Shown here one piece after another: positions 44,001 through 56,622 of a stretch of DNA of 64,000 bases. The DNA is taken from assembly GCA_025618425.1 (NCBI GenBank), contig CM046832.1, forward strand, positions 27,677,175-27,741,174. Direction: 5' to 3'. The notes below the pieces were generated by a model, which searched no databases, was not told the origin of the DNA, and saw nothing but the letters and a program-made list of their open reading frames with translations. The DNA comes from Heliocidaris tuberculata (lineage: Eukaryota; Echinodermata; Echinoidea; Camarodonta; Echinometridae). Each line of letters opens with the position of its first letter. Within the stretch, counting starts at the first letter, position 1. Position numbers and translations under genes: made by a program.

Positions 44001-46578
44001 TGTGAACCTGACTATTATCAATCTCAGTAGATCTTGAGAGTGCTGAACTTGCAATCGATCTTGAAGCTGACTCGGACCAGTCATGCGAATTGTAAAACTG
44101 ATGGAACATATGTAAATGTAACGACAGTGGCCATCGATAAATCAGAAGAGCTGTCGTCAAAACATTGAAGGAAAAGGGGGAATGCGAATGTGCGACCGAT
44201 AAAGGTAGCAAGTAAAGATTTTTTTTTTTTAAAGTATGAAGAAGAAAGCAAAACAAAAACAAAAAAATCGTGCTCTACTTTAATTTATCTTTGTACATAT
44301 TATTGATTCTTTTCATTCTGGGAAGAATGAATGACACCAAAATAAATGAACGATAAAAAATTAAAGAAAGTACGAAATTTACGAAAGCCCTTGGAATTGA
44401 AAGATCTACTGTACTTTTGTTTGAGGCCATTTCACACTAGAGATATTGGAAAATTTGTCCATAGTTTCCATTCTACTTATCAAACGCTTTGCCATTAAAA
44501 TACCACCATTGTTCCATATCAATGAAATGCCACCAAAAAAAATTCTTTACATTTTGTGCAGTACGTCAACAATAGCAACGTGTCGTAAGAGAGCCCATAT
44601 ATTACATTTTTTTTTTAAACGCCAAAAAATTCGTCATAACTTTAGCGAGGGCAGTATACTAACCACAAACACATTTTTACTTACTATAGATTAAGCAGGC
44701 CGAAAATATATTGTCAAGTGTACCCTTTGGTCAATATCCTAGATAGAAATACTGACCCATTAATGATATAGTTGCTATTGCCATATAATCCATTTAAAGA
44801 AAATTTTCAACCCATACATTTGACAAATTAAGAAAATCATTATTTGATATTTGGGATATCACTGATTCTTTGATTAGTTGATCACATCCCCTTATCTAAT
44901 ATATGTATACCTTTGTTGTAATTTTTTCTTGTGTATGTTTGTGTGTATGTTTAAGTGTGTGTGGGTGGATCGTGGGTGTGTTTTGCTTGTGTATACTATT
45001 TAATTACCTATAATTATGTATTCTATGTGTAATATGTATTTAAATGTCATAATTGCCTATATATTTGCATTCGTATTTTTGTTTCTGTCCTTTTATTATT
45101 TGTGTTGTATATCTATTGTTATATATCTATGATTTTATATTGCTAAATTTGTAAACTGATCCTTTAATAAATAAATACAATAAAAATATGCAGAAATACC
45201 CCTTTTTCCGAAAAAAGATTTGGCACTGGAGTTGCAAGAGTAGAAATGATTATTTGGGACAATAATAACTAAAATGTTCTGAAATATGAAATACTTCCGA
45301 ATCTTTGGTTCAGTTATCATTATGATATATTCATAAATTGGCAGGGTAACCAGTGGAGGTTCATAATCCTCCTCAAGTGACTCTGGACCGCCTCCCTTCT
45401 TCAACAAGTTGAATGTTAATTGTTTTAAAGATGTCTTAGAAATACAAATATCCTAAATTCCAAATAATTATATATATTTTAAGGACGATGAAAAGTAACT
45501 GTCAATCACTCTATGACGAACGACAACTAAGCGTTTTATGAGATCGGGTACACTAAGTGAGTGGGCGAATCCAAATACCATAGGTGATTAGGAAAGGCTT
45601 CAAATCCGACACCTATAGGTGGCCTAATCAAGCAGGTTTTCCAGAAAGCTGTTGATTCAAGGACTTCTCTGATCAAGTTTCAATTAGGCAAAGGTGCAAA
45701 ATCCACTGCTCGAAATGGAGAAAACGACTCTCGAAAGATCAGTTGGAATAGAAACGCTAAGCAAGGGCGGCAAATATCATGGATAGTTAATCAATGACTA
45801 TTCATTAATCAAGTAAATTATCCTGTCTAACCAAGGAAGTGAACGCGGTTTCATGGATCCTCGCACCACAATGCTCCTCAAGAACATATTTTTAGTTTTC
45901 ACATGTTTCCTGCACGACACGTGACGAGCCAATTTATACTGCCACTGTTGGTTAGTAACCAAAGGTTCCATTTCACAGTTTACAGTTTACTTTTTAATTT
46001 TTTTTCTTGCGTAGATCTTTTAGTTGTATCTGGATGGTGTTGCTCTCTCTCTCTGTCACTATGTAGCCATGAATTATAACCCCTCCCTCCCACACTTCCT
46101 TATATGTATTCTTTCAAACACATTGTGGAGTTATTCACATCTTTTTATTTCATTTCATATTTCTCATGTGAAATACAGATAACCCTGCAGTATGATAAAA
46201 CGGAAAGCCCCAATGGTATGACTCTTACATGATGGCCTCTGTACCTATGTAAGAGAACACCGTTCCAAGGCTACACATTTCCATATCAAAGCTCAGGTCT
46301 TGAAAGAGAAAACGCATTTATGAGCAGTGCAAGTATCTATACAACCCCATACCGATGTCCTGTCATTTTGCAAAGAAATCATTTTTTGTATGTGCAATTT
46401 TTTTCTGCAGCGCAAGGTAATTTCGTTAGTGGCATCAGGTGTGTCTTCGGTGTAATCAGTAGGAAGACACTAGATGCACCTATGGGGTATCAGCAGCCTA
46501 TGAAATCATAGTACAACTAATGATGCCAACATATTTCTAATACACATAGGAAAGGAAAGTGTATGAAGTCAGCTTGAG

Positions 46579-46579
<1 letters not shown>
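44001..46579. other. Intergenic, no gene recognised
   Basis: AT-rich; TG-rich patch at about 44930-44990. No family signatures in the short frames. Confidence 0.5.

Positions 46580-46609
<30 letters not shown>
46580..46609. repeat. Poly(T) run
   Basis: About 30 consecutive T, followed by GTTCATC. Confidence 0.9.
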
Positions 46610-46611
<2 letters not shown>

Positions 46612-48044
46612 TTCATCTTCCGTCTCTTTTTTATTTTTGTTTCATGTCTCTCTCACGTGAGCACCTGGAAGACTTCAATAGATTTTTTTTTTTTAAATTG
46701 CCGACCAGACGAAAATTTCCTCCATTTTTCACATGATATGCCGACAAGGTAAAAAAAAATCAGTCGTCAGATTGTCAAACATGCCCACAGAGGCTCATTT
46801 TTGTTTCCCACAGTCACAAAAAATAACGTTTATCAAATTTCTCGCGATTTGCAACAAAGCTCTAATAACTTCGAATTTGCCGACAGAAATTTTTTGATTG
46901 AGATATCACATCGACCCTCTTAAAGCACACACACACACATACACTCACACACCAGCTAGCGAGTCCCCTGAAACCAGCATGAGTAGTTGGGGTCTAGCAT
47001 ATGCTGCAGTCAAAGAATCAGTTTAATAGTCAATATAACCCATGCAACACCTCATAAGATCCCTCTGCTTGCCGAAAAATGCTGTCTGGAAGATCTAGTG
47101 GTGAAAAACGAGAAGACTTTTTAATACATGTGGAAGAATCGAGCCGAAGATTTGAAAAGTAGAGACGATGATAACGATGAGAAAAGTTCCTCTTCATTTT
47201 CATTTTACATTTGATGTTGGAGCTCCTCCTTTTATGTTGATTAGGTCATTAATAGAATTATACTGATTAGGTCATTAACACAATCTACAACACCTGAAAT
47301 TGATATACGTAATGCAAAAATGCAATCATTAAAGATACCAATTACTATTTTTTCTTGAATTCTAAGTTTATTAACACCTTACACAATGACGATCCATGGG
47401 GTAGTAAAAGACTCGCTCTAGTTATAAATCTGCACCAGGAAACTTTTTTTTAAACAGGTAATACCGTATCGAGGCAAATGTGAAATGAGATACTTCACCT
47501 GTTAACTATTAACTAATATAATCACATTCGTCTAGGTTTGGATAGTTAAAAATTTGGAGTGCCCTGATGACAATTTCATGAGGACACTAAGTATTCACGG
47601 ATGGGGGCTTGTACAAGGCACTAGGTTATTAACCCACTTACGAATGCCATAAGATGAAAAAGTAAAAGGACGTACCAATGACCTTATTGCGTACAAAATT
47701 CATCCTGCAACAGAGAAGATATAAATAGGGCCTCAAGTAAACTGGCCACATCAGTTTTTTGTGACTGAAAATAATTTGGAAATACTGGCAAAACCCGAAA
47801 CCAGTTAAAATTTACTTGAAAACCACCGTGATTGTTTGAGACTATACAGTATGTCTTGAATTCTTACACCTTTCTCCATCCCGTCTTCATCTATCCTTGT
47901 CGCACGCTTAACTTTTCTTTACTCACTTGCTTCGCTCATTCACTGTATCCTTCCTTCCTCTTAGTTTTTATTTATATCTACATTTCTCCTCCCCCCCCCC
48001 TCTCTGAATGTCTCTTGCTCTCTCTTTCTCTCTTTCTACCTCCC

Positions 48045-48050
<6 letters not shown>
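46610..48050. other. Intergenic, no gene recognised
   Basis: Contains a CA-rich patch (46927-46952) and a short duplication GATTAGGTCATTAA at about 47240 and 47269. No gene recognised. Confidence 0.5.
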
Positions 48051-48105
<55 letters not shown>

Positions 48106-48108
48106 TCA
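48051..48108. repeat. (CT)n(TA)n compound microsatellite
   Basis: About 38 bp of CT alternation followed by about 16 bp of TA alternation, preceded by a C run and CT-rich sequence from 47987. Confidence 0.9.
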
Positions 48109-48169
48109 TATTTATATACATGAACACATAGTTGGACTAAACATTTTCATTAAGTCTGAAATACAAGTT

Positions 48170-48480
48170 TAGTGTTTACAATGAATTGATAGTTTCAAAA
48201 TTTCAAAGTTGATTTCCACAGACATATGTTACAATTTTTTTAAACAGTACATATGGAAATTAAGAACAGGAAGATAACAAATATATGAATTGAAAAATAT
48301 AGATATAACAGAACATCATTCAATGGACTTGGTTATGATTTACACTGATAAAGCGATAATTGGTATAATGTAAACATTGTAATTGTAAAGGAAAACATAA
48401 GTGGAGGAGTCTATGAAATAAGCATAGCTTGCATTTCATAGACCCCTGTTTGAAAAAATAAAAATAGTTTGGTTTACTTC
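48170..48480 (-). repeat. LINE 3'-end copy (same family as 51838-52930)
   Basis: Shares TTTAAACAGTACATATGG, AATTAAGAACAGGAA, AGAACATCATTCAATGGACTT, CACTGATAAAGCGATAA, AATTGTAAAGGAAAACATAAG and TTCATAGACCCCTGTTTG in the same order with 51880-52070. The orientation follows the LINE ORF2 remnant at 52 kb (minus strand). Confidence 0.75.
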
Positions 48481-49196
48481 CTACGCTAAGGAGACTTTTT
48501 TCAAAAACAATAAACACAACAAAACAACCAAAAGAAAAGACCTCTAACAATACTTTAAAGTTGTGAGATTGATTCCACCATATATATTTGTGGCCAGAGA
48601 AAATGGTTTAGAAGTGATCAACTTACTGCTCGTCACCACAAAACTATCCATTTTTAATCTCTTAAAAGCATGTTGGAAGGATTCAGTATCCACTCTGCAT
48701 GAGAATTCATTTCAAATTTGCACGAGTGCTGCGTGTTTTGTTGCACCGAGAAACGGAAGCCCCACCGCCCTTTTCTTTCAAATCTGTTTTTGTCATGGAC
48801 ATAATGGGATATTGTAAAGCGAATAAAAAACTAAAGCACATAGATAATACACTAACGAGGTGATACATATATTTATTTCAAAGTTCAAATATTCCAGTGC
48901 AAACAAAATGAGTGGAAATCATATAGTCGTGTTTCAACATCTCTATTATTCTTTCTTTTTGTGTGTGTTGCTTTTTACCGTTCTTCTTTGTTAAGCACTG
49001 AAGACATTCCAACAATGCTTTGTTTCACTTTCAGTTTCAGTTCATTGTTTCATATTTCACATTTCACGTTTTACAAAGTTTTCACAAAATGAATGGTACA
49101 AACATGAAATTATATTGTCAGAGACTGTACAGGAGTTGTGTAATTGTCTAATTGTTTGCTTGCAGGATTAATTGAAAAGACAAAGCGAAAAGAAGA

Positions 49197-49217
49197 TATA
49201 TATATATATATATATAT
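49197..49217. repeat. (TA)n microsatellite
   Basis: About 20 bp of TA alternation. Confidence 0.85.
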
Positions 49218-49366
49218 AGGATCCTCAGGTGAAAGCTTTGCTTTTAAGTTATAGGCTCCGAGGGTAATAAGATTTGTATAGTCTTTTAGACCCCCCCCCC
49301 CAAAAAAAAGAAGATAGTTGGAACGAGCAATGCATGGTTACAGCAAATCAAGGTGTGTGTATATAT

Positions 49367-49370
<4 letters not shown>

Positions 49371-49445
<75 letters not shown>
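49371..49445. repeat. Long (TA)n microsatellite
   Basis: About 70 bp of nearly pure TA alternation, after ATACATACATA. The open Tyr/Ile frame through it is an artefact. Confidence 0.95.
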
Positions 49446-49448
<3 letters not shown>

Positions 49449-51599
49449 TAATGGAAGTCTTCGCATTAGAAGAAATGGCATTAAATATATAGTGTATACT
49501 CATTACTGGGGGTATATATCAAGTCACATTATTTGAATAAAATGTTACCTATTTTGATATTTTTATTCTTGAAAACAATGATCTGCTTGGAAATAATGCA
49601 GAAAAGTAGTAGTATCCGCAGCTGAACAATGCAGCAATGCTAACAATTCTGTATGGGAATACCAAATACCCTTAGTTAATACTTTCGTACTTTTATATCT
49701 TTGCAGAGACTTCCTGACTTGTGTACCCAAGGGAAACAGACAAATTCATCCCGGATGTCATTTTTTTCTTGATTCATCTTACAAGTTGATGCAATGGAAT
49801 TACTAAGTGACGTTGATGTTAAACCTTTATGTCTTTCGTGCTAACATTAACCCCTTGTCACAAAAGGGAATATCTTTAATGATTCAAAAACGAATACAAA
49901 AAAAAAAAAAAGCAGGAAAAAAGTGACTGTTGGATTTAGATGATGGAACACCAGAGCCGTGTTACCATGGTAATACATATTGTACTCTGCCTCTGGCTAT
50001 GTAGCTCTGCTACTATGCTACTCAGTGTGGCATATTGCTAAGAAAACCTCCAGTGCATGTGTATATAAAAAGTTACTAATGAGAGAAGTATAGGCGAAAA
50101 TAGGGATAGGCTTATGTAAAGGCATAAACGGCAAGGTACAGAAGGAGATAAAAAAGCAAGAGAGTCGGAAAGAAAAAAAAAGAGAAGGATAAAAAAGAGA
50201 CTACTTGTTGTGTTGAAGCAAGACTTTATATATAGATAGATAACACGGCTTGTGTATACACATACGCCGTGTTAAAAATACCATGACGTTAAGATTAAAT
50301 TTGGTTTAGCTATGTACAAATTATTATTATTAGTTTAGCACAAATATTCTAGTCAAACATCATATTAAAGAGAAAATATTAAACCATACTAATTGCAGGG
50401 CCTGCAGGAAGAGCAATTTAAGTAGTGATTTAGCCAACCTTGATACTATTTTATGTATTTTGTTATATTATAACATCTTTTTTAAATCGGAAAGATGGAG
50501 ACTAAAAAAAAATAATAGGGAGATAAAGCAAAGGCATTGCTATAAAGATTAATGCACTTGACTTCAAATTTAGATAAAGTAATACTGATGAAGAAGGGAA
50601 TTTAAAAAAAAGGAGTAGGAGGGAGATCAAGAGTATTGCATTAAGATTTTTTCAGCAAAAAGAAAAAGGAAAGAAAAGAATAGAGAAGGGAAATCATCAT
50701 ATTCCTTATCTAATTTTTGTGAGCATGCTGTCGTTGAACCCACTTGACGTAAAGCTTCTGCCTTTAGGCGACAAACATTGATAAAAGCATACAAGTATAT
50801 ATTTAGAAGAAGTTAGACAAAATGTCAAATAATACTCTTGATCGTCCTGTTCAAAAGTCTTAAGTGGTGTTTTGTTTCTTCTGCGCGTCTAAAAGAATGG
50901 CGGGAAATCAATTCGCGAGCGGTCGATTGTCGTCTGTCCATTTTTTTTTTTTGGCCATATTTTGTTACCAATGCATGAGACTAAGGGTGGGGAGGATTAC
51001 AAGAAAGGCACTACTGTCGTGTTACTTCGAAGAAATAAAACAATTCCAGCTAGCTCGTCAGTAGGAGATACTGACTGGAATACTTCATGAGCACAATGTT
51101 AAGACCGGTAAAATATTCATGCTTCGCCAATCGAAACATATATTTCTACAGATATGCATCTATGATACGAATTCAACAGTTGTAATATAAAATGAGATGC
51201 GTTGTTCATCTATATTTAATCGGATTTGATAACCAAAAATAATCATACTCATCTAACATTGGAATAGAGTTAACATCCTCATGGACTTAAGACATGGATT
51301 TTAAAGAGGGAAATGGAGAAAAGAGCTTTGAAGGCTTTGTATGATTCAATATGTTTCTGTTTTTTTGTTGTTTGTGTTTTGTTGCGAAAATACTTCTCAA
51401 GCACTGTTATTTGAGAAATGCATAACATTTCTTAGACTTTTTCATTATTTTAGGCTTACCATGGAGATACCATGATCATTTTAATCCTTTTTCGAAGCGT
51501 ATTTACAGAGACTTAATTTGAGTTCCAATACTAGTAAGACACGATTGAATTCGTAATAAAATAACTATATTGGATACTTCAAGCGCTCATATTATACGC
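49446..51599. other. Intergenic, no gene recognised
   Basis: AT-rich with short A/G-rich patches (about 50160-50200, 50655-50690). The plus-strand frame at 50864-51064 has no recognisable domain. Confidence 0.5.
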
Positions 51600-51830
51600 A
51601 AGGTACGCAAGGCGCTCCACTATTACCCCAGCTCTAGCTAGGCTACCGATTTCCGTTCTCACAGCGTTCAAGGAATTCCCCCACAACAGGAACACATTTT
51701 AACACCCAGGTGGAGAGCGGCAAAAGCAGATTAATATCTTGCCAAGAACATTACAGTGCCTCACAGGTTGCTCAAACCCGTGACCCCCAGTCAAGTGTTT
51801 ACACCACTGGACTTTAAAGTTTTAAAGTTT
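51600..51830. repeat. Degenerate dispersed repeat with tRNA-like tail
   Basis: Comparatively GC-rich island: AAGGCGCTCCACTATTACCC, CCCAGGTGGAGAGCGGCAAA, TTGCCAAGAACATTACAGTG, GGTTGCTCAAACCCGTGACC and GTTTACACCACTGGAC. This is the general pattern of widespread metazoan dispersed repeats that end in a reversed tRNA-like stretch. It abuts the LINE 3' end at 51838. Confidence 0.45.
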
Positions 51831-51837
51831 ATTTATT

Positions 51838-52930
51838 TCCCACCAACATATATCTTTTACAATTTTTTTAAAAAATTCTTTAAACAGTACATATGAAAAT
51901 TAAGAACAGGAACACAGCAAATGCATGTATGTGGGTTGGAATATAGATATATCAGAACATCATTCAATGGACTTACACTGATAAAGCGATAACTGGTATA
52001 ATTTTAATATTGTAATTGTAAAGGAAAACATAAGCTTATATTTCATAGACCCCTGTTTGGAAAAAAAGCAAAAATAGTTACAATCCCTAAATCAAAAGAA
52101 AAAGGAAAGAAACGTGCTAATTTGAGTGATATTAGCAAGCTTTTTTGCTTTTTAAAGGAAAAAAGACAAAAAACAAAAACAAAGAGAAGGGGGATGTGAA
52201 CAGTACTGGGAGAGAGAGGGAGAGAGAGAGAGAGAGAGAGAGTGAAAAAAAAATGTTGTGAACAAGCAATACGGGGGGATAAGGAGGCAGGGATAACTGG
52301 AAGGAGAGGTGGGGGAATAGAAAGAAAGAGGCCGTCTAATACATTTGGCTTAAATCTACGAGTATACATTGACGTTTCTTGATTTTTGTAGCTATCCAAC
52401 AAGGACAATTTATATTTACGTTTAAATGTGTTAAATGTTGGGTTTGATTTCAACGCCGTGTCAAGTGAGTTCTAAAGTTGTGGTCCAGTGTATATAAAGG
52501 TTTTATTTGTAAAACAAGCTTTTTTGTACTTAGAGGTTAAAAGATATTTGACTGTCTGGTAGGATATCTGTGCATGTCATTGTCTATTAAAAACATTTGC
52601 AGTAGTGCTTTTGGTAGGTCATTCCTGTCAAGTTGATGCATACAATTTCCAAGATTGTGTAGAGTATAAATCTTATATTTCTAGGGACTTACATTCAAGG
52701 AATGTGCCCGGTAACTCTTGTTAAAAATGATTATCATGACTCTTTTTTGTAAAAGGTAAAGTCTGTTTAGGTTAGTTTTGGTAACACATCTGCTTATTCA
52801 CAGGAAGAATTCATTCAAATATCAGTTTGAGCAACAGCTTCAGTATGTCTCACAAGACTTTGCAACACAAAATTTTGTCTAAGCATCACCATTTTACAGC
52901 TGAGTTTTGATAAGGTATTTTTATGTCGCC
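51838..52930 (-). pseudogene. LINE ORF2 C-terminal remnant plus 3' UTR
   Basis: Minus-strand translation from about 52700 to 52370 gives IYTLHNLGNCMHQLDRNDLP, then KALLQMF, MHRYPTRQSNIF, a TSKYKKACFTNK-like stretch, TGPQL.NSLDTALKSNPTFN and FKRKYKLSLLDSY. This is the usual C-terminal tail of LINE reverse-transcriptase proteins (..YNTRQ.., ..GP.LWNSLP..). Stops interrupt it. The 3' UTR (about 51838-52080) has a second copy at 48170-48480. A GA microsatellite (52205-52242) lies in the distal part. Confidence 0.75.
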
Positions 52931-53026
52931 TGAACTTCCCCCAATGGCGCCTTTTAAGGTTATGACTATAGCTGTGTAAACTGTATAATTATTATACACA
53001 GTGAAATATCCAAACAGTATGACTCA

Positions 53027-53430
53027 TTAAAGGGATTCGGTAACTTTGTGGAGGCTTGATCAAATAAATTGTTGAATGTTGATATCTGTCTTGTATAATG
53101 ATGTACAGAAGGATAAATAAATAGCTAGGCATAGAAAGGTTTTCAAATATATGTTATTATTAAGATATCTATGACTGAATACTCCCATTTACGAAAGCGT
53201 ATGGCCATACGCTTTAGTCTAACACTGAGTCTATGGGGGAAAATGAGTCTGGCATTTCCGGTCACCTGCATACGTTTACTTTTGTGAAGCACGTGATGAT
53301 TTTGAAGTGCTCCCCCCCCCCCCCCCCCCGGGCTTCATTTTTAACACCATATTACATACAGCATGATAGCATGTAAGGCCAGGCAGCTCATATTTTATCA
53401 AGCCTCTACAAAGTTACCAAATCACTTTAA
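53027..53430 (-). repeat. TTAA-ended foldback element, family B, copy 2 (404 bp)
   Basis: Starts TTAAAGGGATTCGGTAACTT and ends AAGTTACCAAATCACTTTAA, reading as the reverse complement of 24992-25381 over its whole length. A C run (53311-53329) replaces part of the TTCAT.TTTT side. It is bounded by TTAA at both ends. Confidence 0.85.
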
Positions 53431-54473
53431 AAGGATTTTAGTAGACAATTCTTTGCATTTTATGCGCGTCGTTTTTTTTTTTTGTTTTTTTTGTACACAT
53501 AACATAAGTTCGAAAATGGTAATAATGAAAAAATCCCACTATTTTCGTCTACCCCCTGGCTGCAGTCGCCCTTTCTGGAAAAATACAGAGTTATTGATGA
53601 CGTATACATGCTGTCAATTTAACTAATTTTTCTTCCTATGTTCCTATGGGAACACTATAGGTGTATCTCATTCCATTTTCTCAGTGTCAATATTCCTCAT
53701 CACTTCTTCTCACGCTTGGGCTTGCGTTCTGTGAATCTCTCCACTTATGCTCTCTCTCTCTTTCTCTCTGTCTATATATCTCTCTGTCTTTTCGCTGTGT
53801 CTTTGTACTTCTTTTCCTGTTTTTTTATTTTTTATTTTTTTAAAATAATTCAGTACTTTAATTTTGATTTCATTCTCTATGTGAGTCAATTTGACATGAG
53901 AAATCTATACTGAGCAGTTTACATTTAAGGGTAAAGTGTACGAACATTGCGTTTTTTTTGGTCAACTTAAAGACCAAACAGAATATGCATTTTGGTAGAA
54001 TAGATTCTGTTTTCACATTTTAGGGTAGATGAACTCATCTCTCCTGTGTTCCGTTATCATTTTATGTCAGTTTCTTTTCCTATTACTAATATTTTTTTCT
54101 ATTACTATGATCTTATCGAGCCTACATGTATTTCATTTCTGTTGGGCTTTCTGTAGTCATCTACCAATAAAATTATTTCAACCTTTATTTATTCATTTAT
54201 TTATTTATTTATTTCTGATATTGATACAGGGTGGCTCATATCACAAATTTGGTGGTCTTCCATGAGGCCCTGTTTGGTAACAATAAAACAAATAACATCA
54301 ACAATAATCAATATATATAAATACACAAGCATAAACATGTATAATACACATTAATCGGTATCCTCATTAGTTAAGTAATCATTCAGTAATATTCATTGAC
54401 TATTTACAAGAATTTTCGAATCGAAAATTAAGGCTTTGTAAGGCTTTTGCGTAATATCACTCCTTCAAATGCC
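53431..54473. other. Intergenic, simple repeats only
   Basis: T runs near 53471, CT-rich stretch at 53750-53790, (TTTA)n at about 54183-54213. No gene recognised. Confidence 0.55.
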
Positions 54474-54843
54474 TTAAAGGGTACCAATCACCCAAAAAAA
54501 ATTTGCTCTGTATGTTAGAGGTTTCATGTCGTTATACTATATTCAAAATTTGGGCTTCAAATATTAATTCTATAAAGAGATATTGCAATATTAATTACAC
54601 TATAAGCGTAAAAGCGACTCGTGAGTAGACTACTCGACGCACCCGTACGCGCTCACCAAGATAAAGGCTCGCGCGGAACCAAACTCGGAGTTCGGTTCCG
54701 CGCGAGCATTTTCATGTTATCCTCTATTTCCTTCATACTCATTAACTGTTGACCTATAGGATACCAGACAAAGTTCTTTGAGGTTGATTTTATACTGCTA
54801 GCTGTACACAAATTATTTTTTTCAGGTGATTGGTACACTTTAA
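54474..54843. repeat. TTAA-ended foldback element, family D (370 bp), with GC-rich hairpin
   Basis: Left end TTAAAGGGTACCAATCACC, right end GGTGATTGGTACACTTTAA. Near the middle a 14-bp perfect stem (54667-54680 GCTCGCGCGGAACC with 54694-54707) encloses a 13-base loop. Confidence 0.85.
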
Positions 54844-55029
54844 CCGAAGCGGACCTGTATATAGGTAATGATGAAAGAAAGGGATTCGATAGGTATTATT
54901 TCGCTTTACAAGTACCACTTTTGCTTGAACTCCGTTGAGTAGTTCGTTCAACAACTTGTTGCTGTGTAACAAATTCTGCAATTAATAGTGATAGAATGGA
55001 GATACATATACCTTACGGAATACTCTCGC

Positions 55030-55380
55030 TCAAAGCTCTACAACCCTACATAACCCCAAATGCATCGATCGACGTATGGTTTCTTCGATAAACCGATCAC
55101 ACTTCAAGGTCATTGCTTGGATGTAGTTCCCTGGCTGTGATGATACACATCTAAATACTCCAGGGAGATAGTCCTTGTGGATCTGCATGCTGCAGCACGG
55201 CCAGACCCTATAGCTAGGTGAGTGAGACCGTCGCTTGCAGGGTATCACCTTACCTACTCGTCTCTGCACCTGAAGCTTAACGGTAGGGCACGGCCACCAT
55301 CTGCGGGGCTCGAGCGTAATGAAAACGACCCTTGTCACCGGCATGCGATCATGTTTCGGGCAGCGCTTCAATGAAAACAT
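55030..55380 (-). other. Unrecognised open frame, possibly exon(s)
   Basis: A minus-strand frame is open for about 115 codons in sequence clearly richer in GC than its surroundings. It is Cys- and Arg-rich (KRCPKHDRMPVTRVV, LPGVFRCVSSQPGNYIQAM). I recognise no family. GAGTAGGTAAGG within it looks like a splice donor, so the true exon may end there. It could equally be an old repeat. Function unknown. Confidence 0.25.
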
Positions 55381-55578
55381 TGCCGAGAAATATTTAGGAT
55401 GAGGGCCTAAAGTGAAATGAATTTATAACAAGCAGGGTTTCAAATTGGATAATGGTCAGATGGTGTACTGATTCCTAAATATTAACATTTTAAACTTTTT
55501 TATGGTAAATCTGTATCGGGAAAAGTCGATCTATGCATTCTTAGAAACCATTAACGTTCACATCAATGACACTTACTC

Positions 55579-55579
<1 letters not shown>

Positions 55580-55638
<59 letters not shown>
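55580..55638. repeat. Poly(A) followed by (TA)n
   Basis: About 31 A followed by about 28 bp of TA alternation. Confidence 0.95.
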
Positions 55639-55641
<3 letters not shown>

Positions 55642-55719
55642 GTCTGGGAGAATACAACATGTGGGGCAAAGCACGGTAGAAGGTAAAAAGAAAAGGGTTA
55701 CAGACTGGGTGACTAACTT

Positions 55720-55920
55720 GTTTAGATTTTGTATTAATCTGGTACGCTACAATAACCTCACGATGATAATGCGCACATAATTCCAAGGGCGAGAATTCAT
55801 CCGGTTGCTGCTTACTTTCAACACAGTCCTGTAAAATTCTCAGTAATTGCACGACACATCCAAACTCTGGCGTCCTTGTATCTTTCTCAAACCCAGCGCC
55901 TTCTGAGACGGCGTGTTGCC
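55720..55920 (-). other. Unrecognised coding-like stretch
   Basis: The minus strand reads, without a stop, HAVSEGAGFEKDTRTPEFGC, VVQLLRILQDCVESKQQPDE and FSPLELCAHYHREVIVAYQ. The composition is protein-like and weakly suggests ankyrin-type helices. The +1-shifted frame upstream gives GNTPSQKALGL, so a frame change may be present. No start is visible. It may be an exon or a decayed gene on the same strand as the 55.0 and 56.1 kb frames. Confidence 0.25.
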
Positions 55921-56027
55921 TTCAACCAAGGATAGAAAGGGCCGCAGCAATCTCATGCAATACCCTTAGAAAGTTAATCAAATTAATTCCATTTTTACTT
56001 CACATGAATACCAGAGTCGATACGCTG

Positions 56028-56258
56028 TCATATACCTGTTGGAACGGGGATGCTCCAAAAATAAGATCGATTCGACCAAGCAATGATTTCCCCAGGGCCT
56101 CGGCTGGATGCATATTTTGCACATAATCCAGCTTCCTGTATACCTGGGTGACTCAGATTCTCAGTCATTTGCACTAACAAGTCAGAGTAGATATTGATAG
56201 ATAGTCGGTAGGTAGACCTATGATGCTCACGTCTGTGAATTTGCCGGCGGCGTCTCAA
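56028..56258 (-). other. Unrecognised open frame, possibly an exon
   Basis: Minus strand: SDLLVQMTENLSHPGIQEAG, LCAKYASSRGPGEIIAWSNR and SYFWSIPVPTG, followed by CAGGTATATG, a donor-like junction. A pyrimidine/TAG context precedes it near 56180. No family recognised. Confidence 0.2.
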
Positions 56259-56544
56259 AATATCATGATTGAGACGAACGTAGCTGTAAGGTGAAAGGTT
56301 TTTTGAAGAGGGATCCAGTACTAAAGTCTGAACATAAATTGTTAATATAGAATATGATGTAAAATGGATACAAAGGAATAATACATTGATTTCTATTCAG
56401 AAAGTTGTCATAATTATTTCAAAAGAAAACAAATAATGACCCATCTTTGCTAATGATAAAAAAAATGTCAAAAGATATAGAATAACGCTACATCTCAATT
56501 GCATGTATGTGTTTTTGATAATTAATCCCCCCCTTCCATTTGCC
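56259..56544. other. Intergenic, nothing recognised
   Basis: AT-rich without repeats or coding signatures. Confidence 0.4.
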
Positions 56545-56622
56545 CCCTCTCCGTCTTTCTCCCCCCCCCCTCTCTCTCTCTCACACACAGACAGACACAC
56601 ACACACGCACACACACATACTT
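56545..56622. repeat. Pyrimidine tract with (CT)n and (CA)n
   Basis: C-rich and CT-rich sequence followed by CACACAGACAGACACACACA and further CA repeats. Confidence 0.85.
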
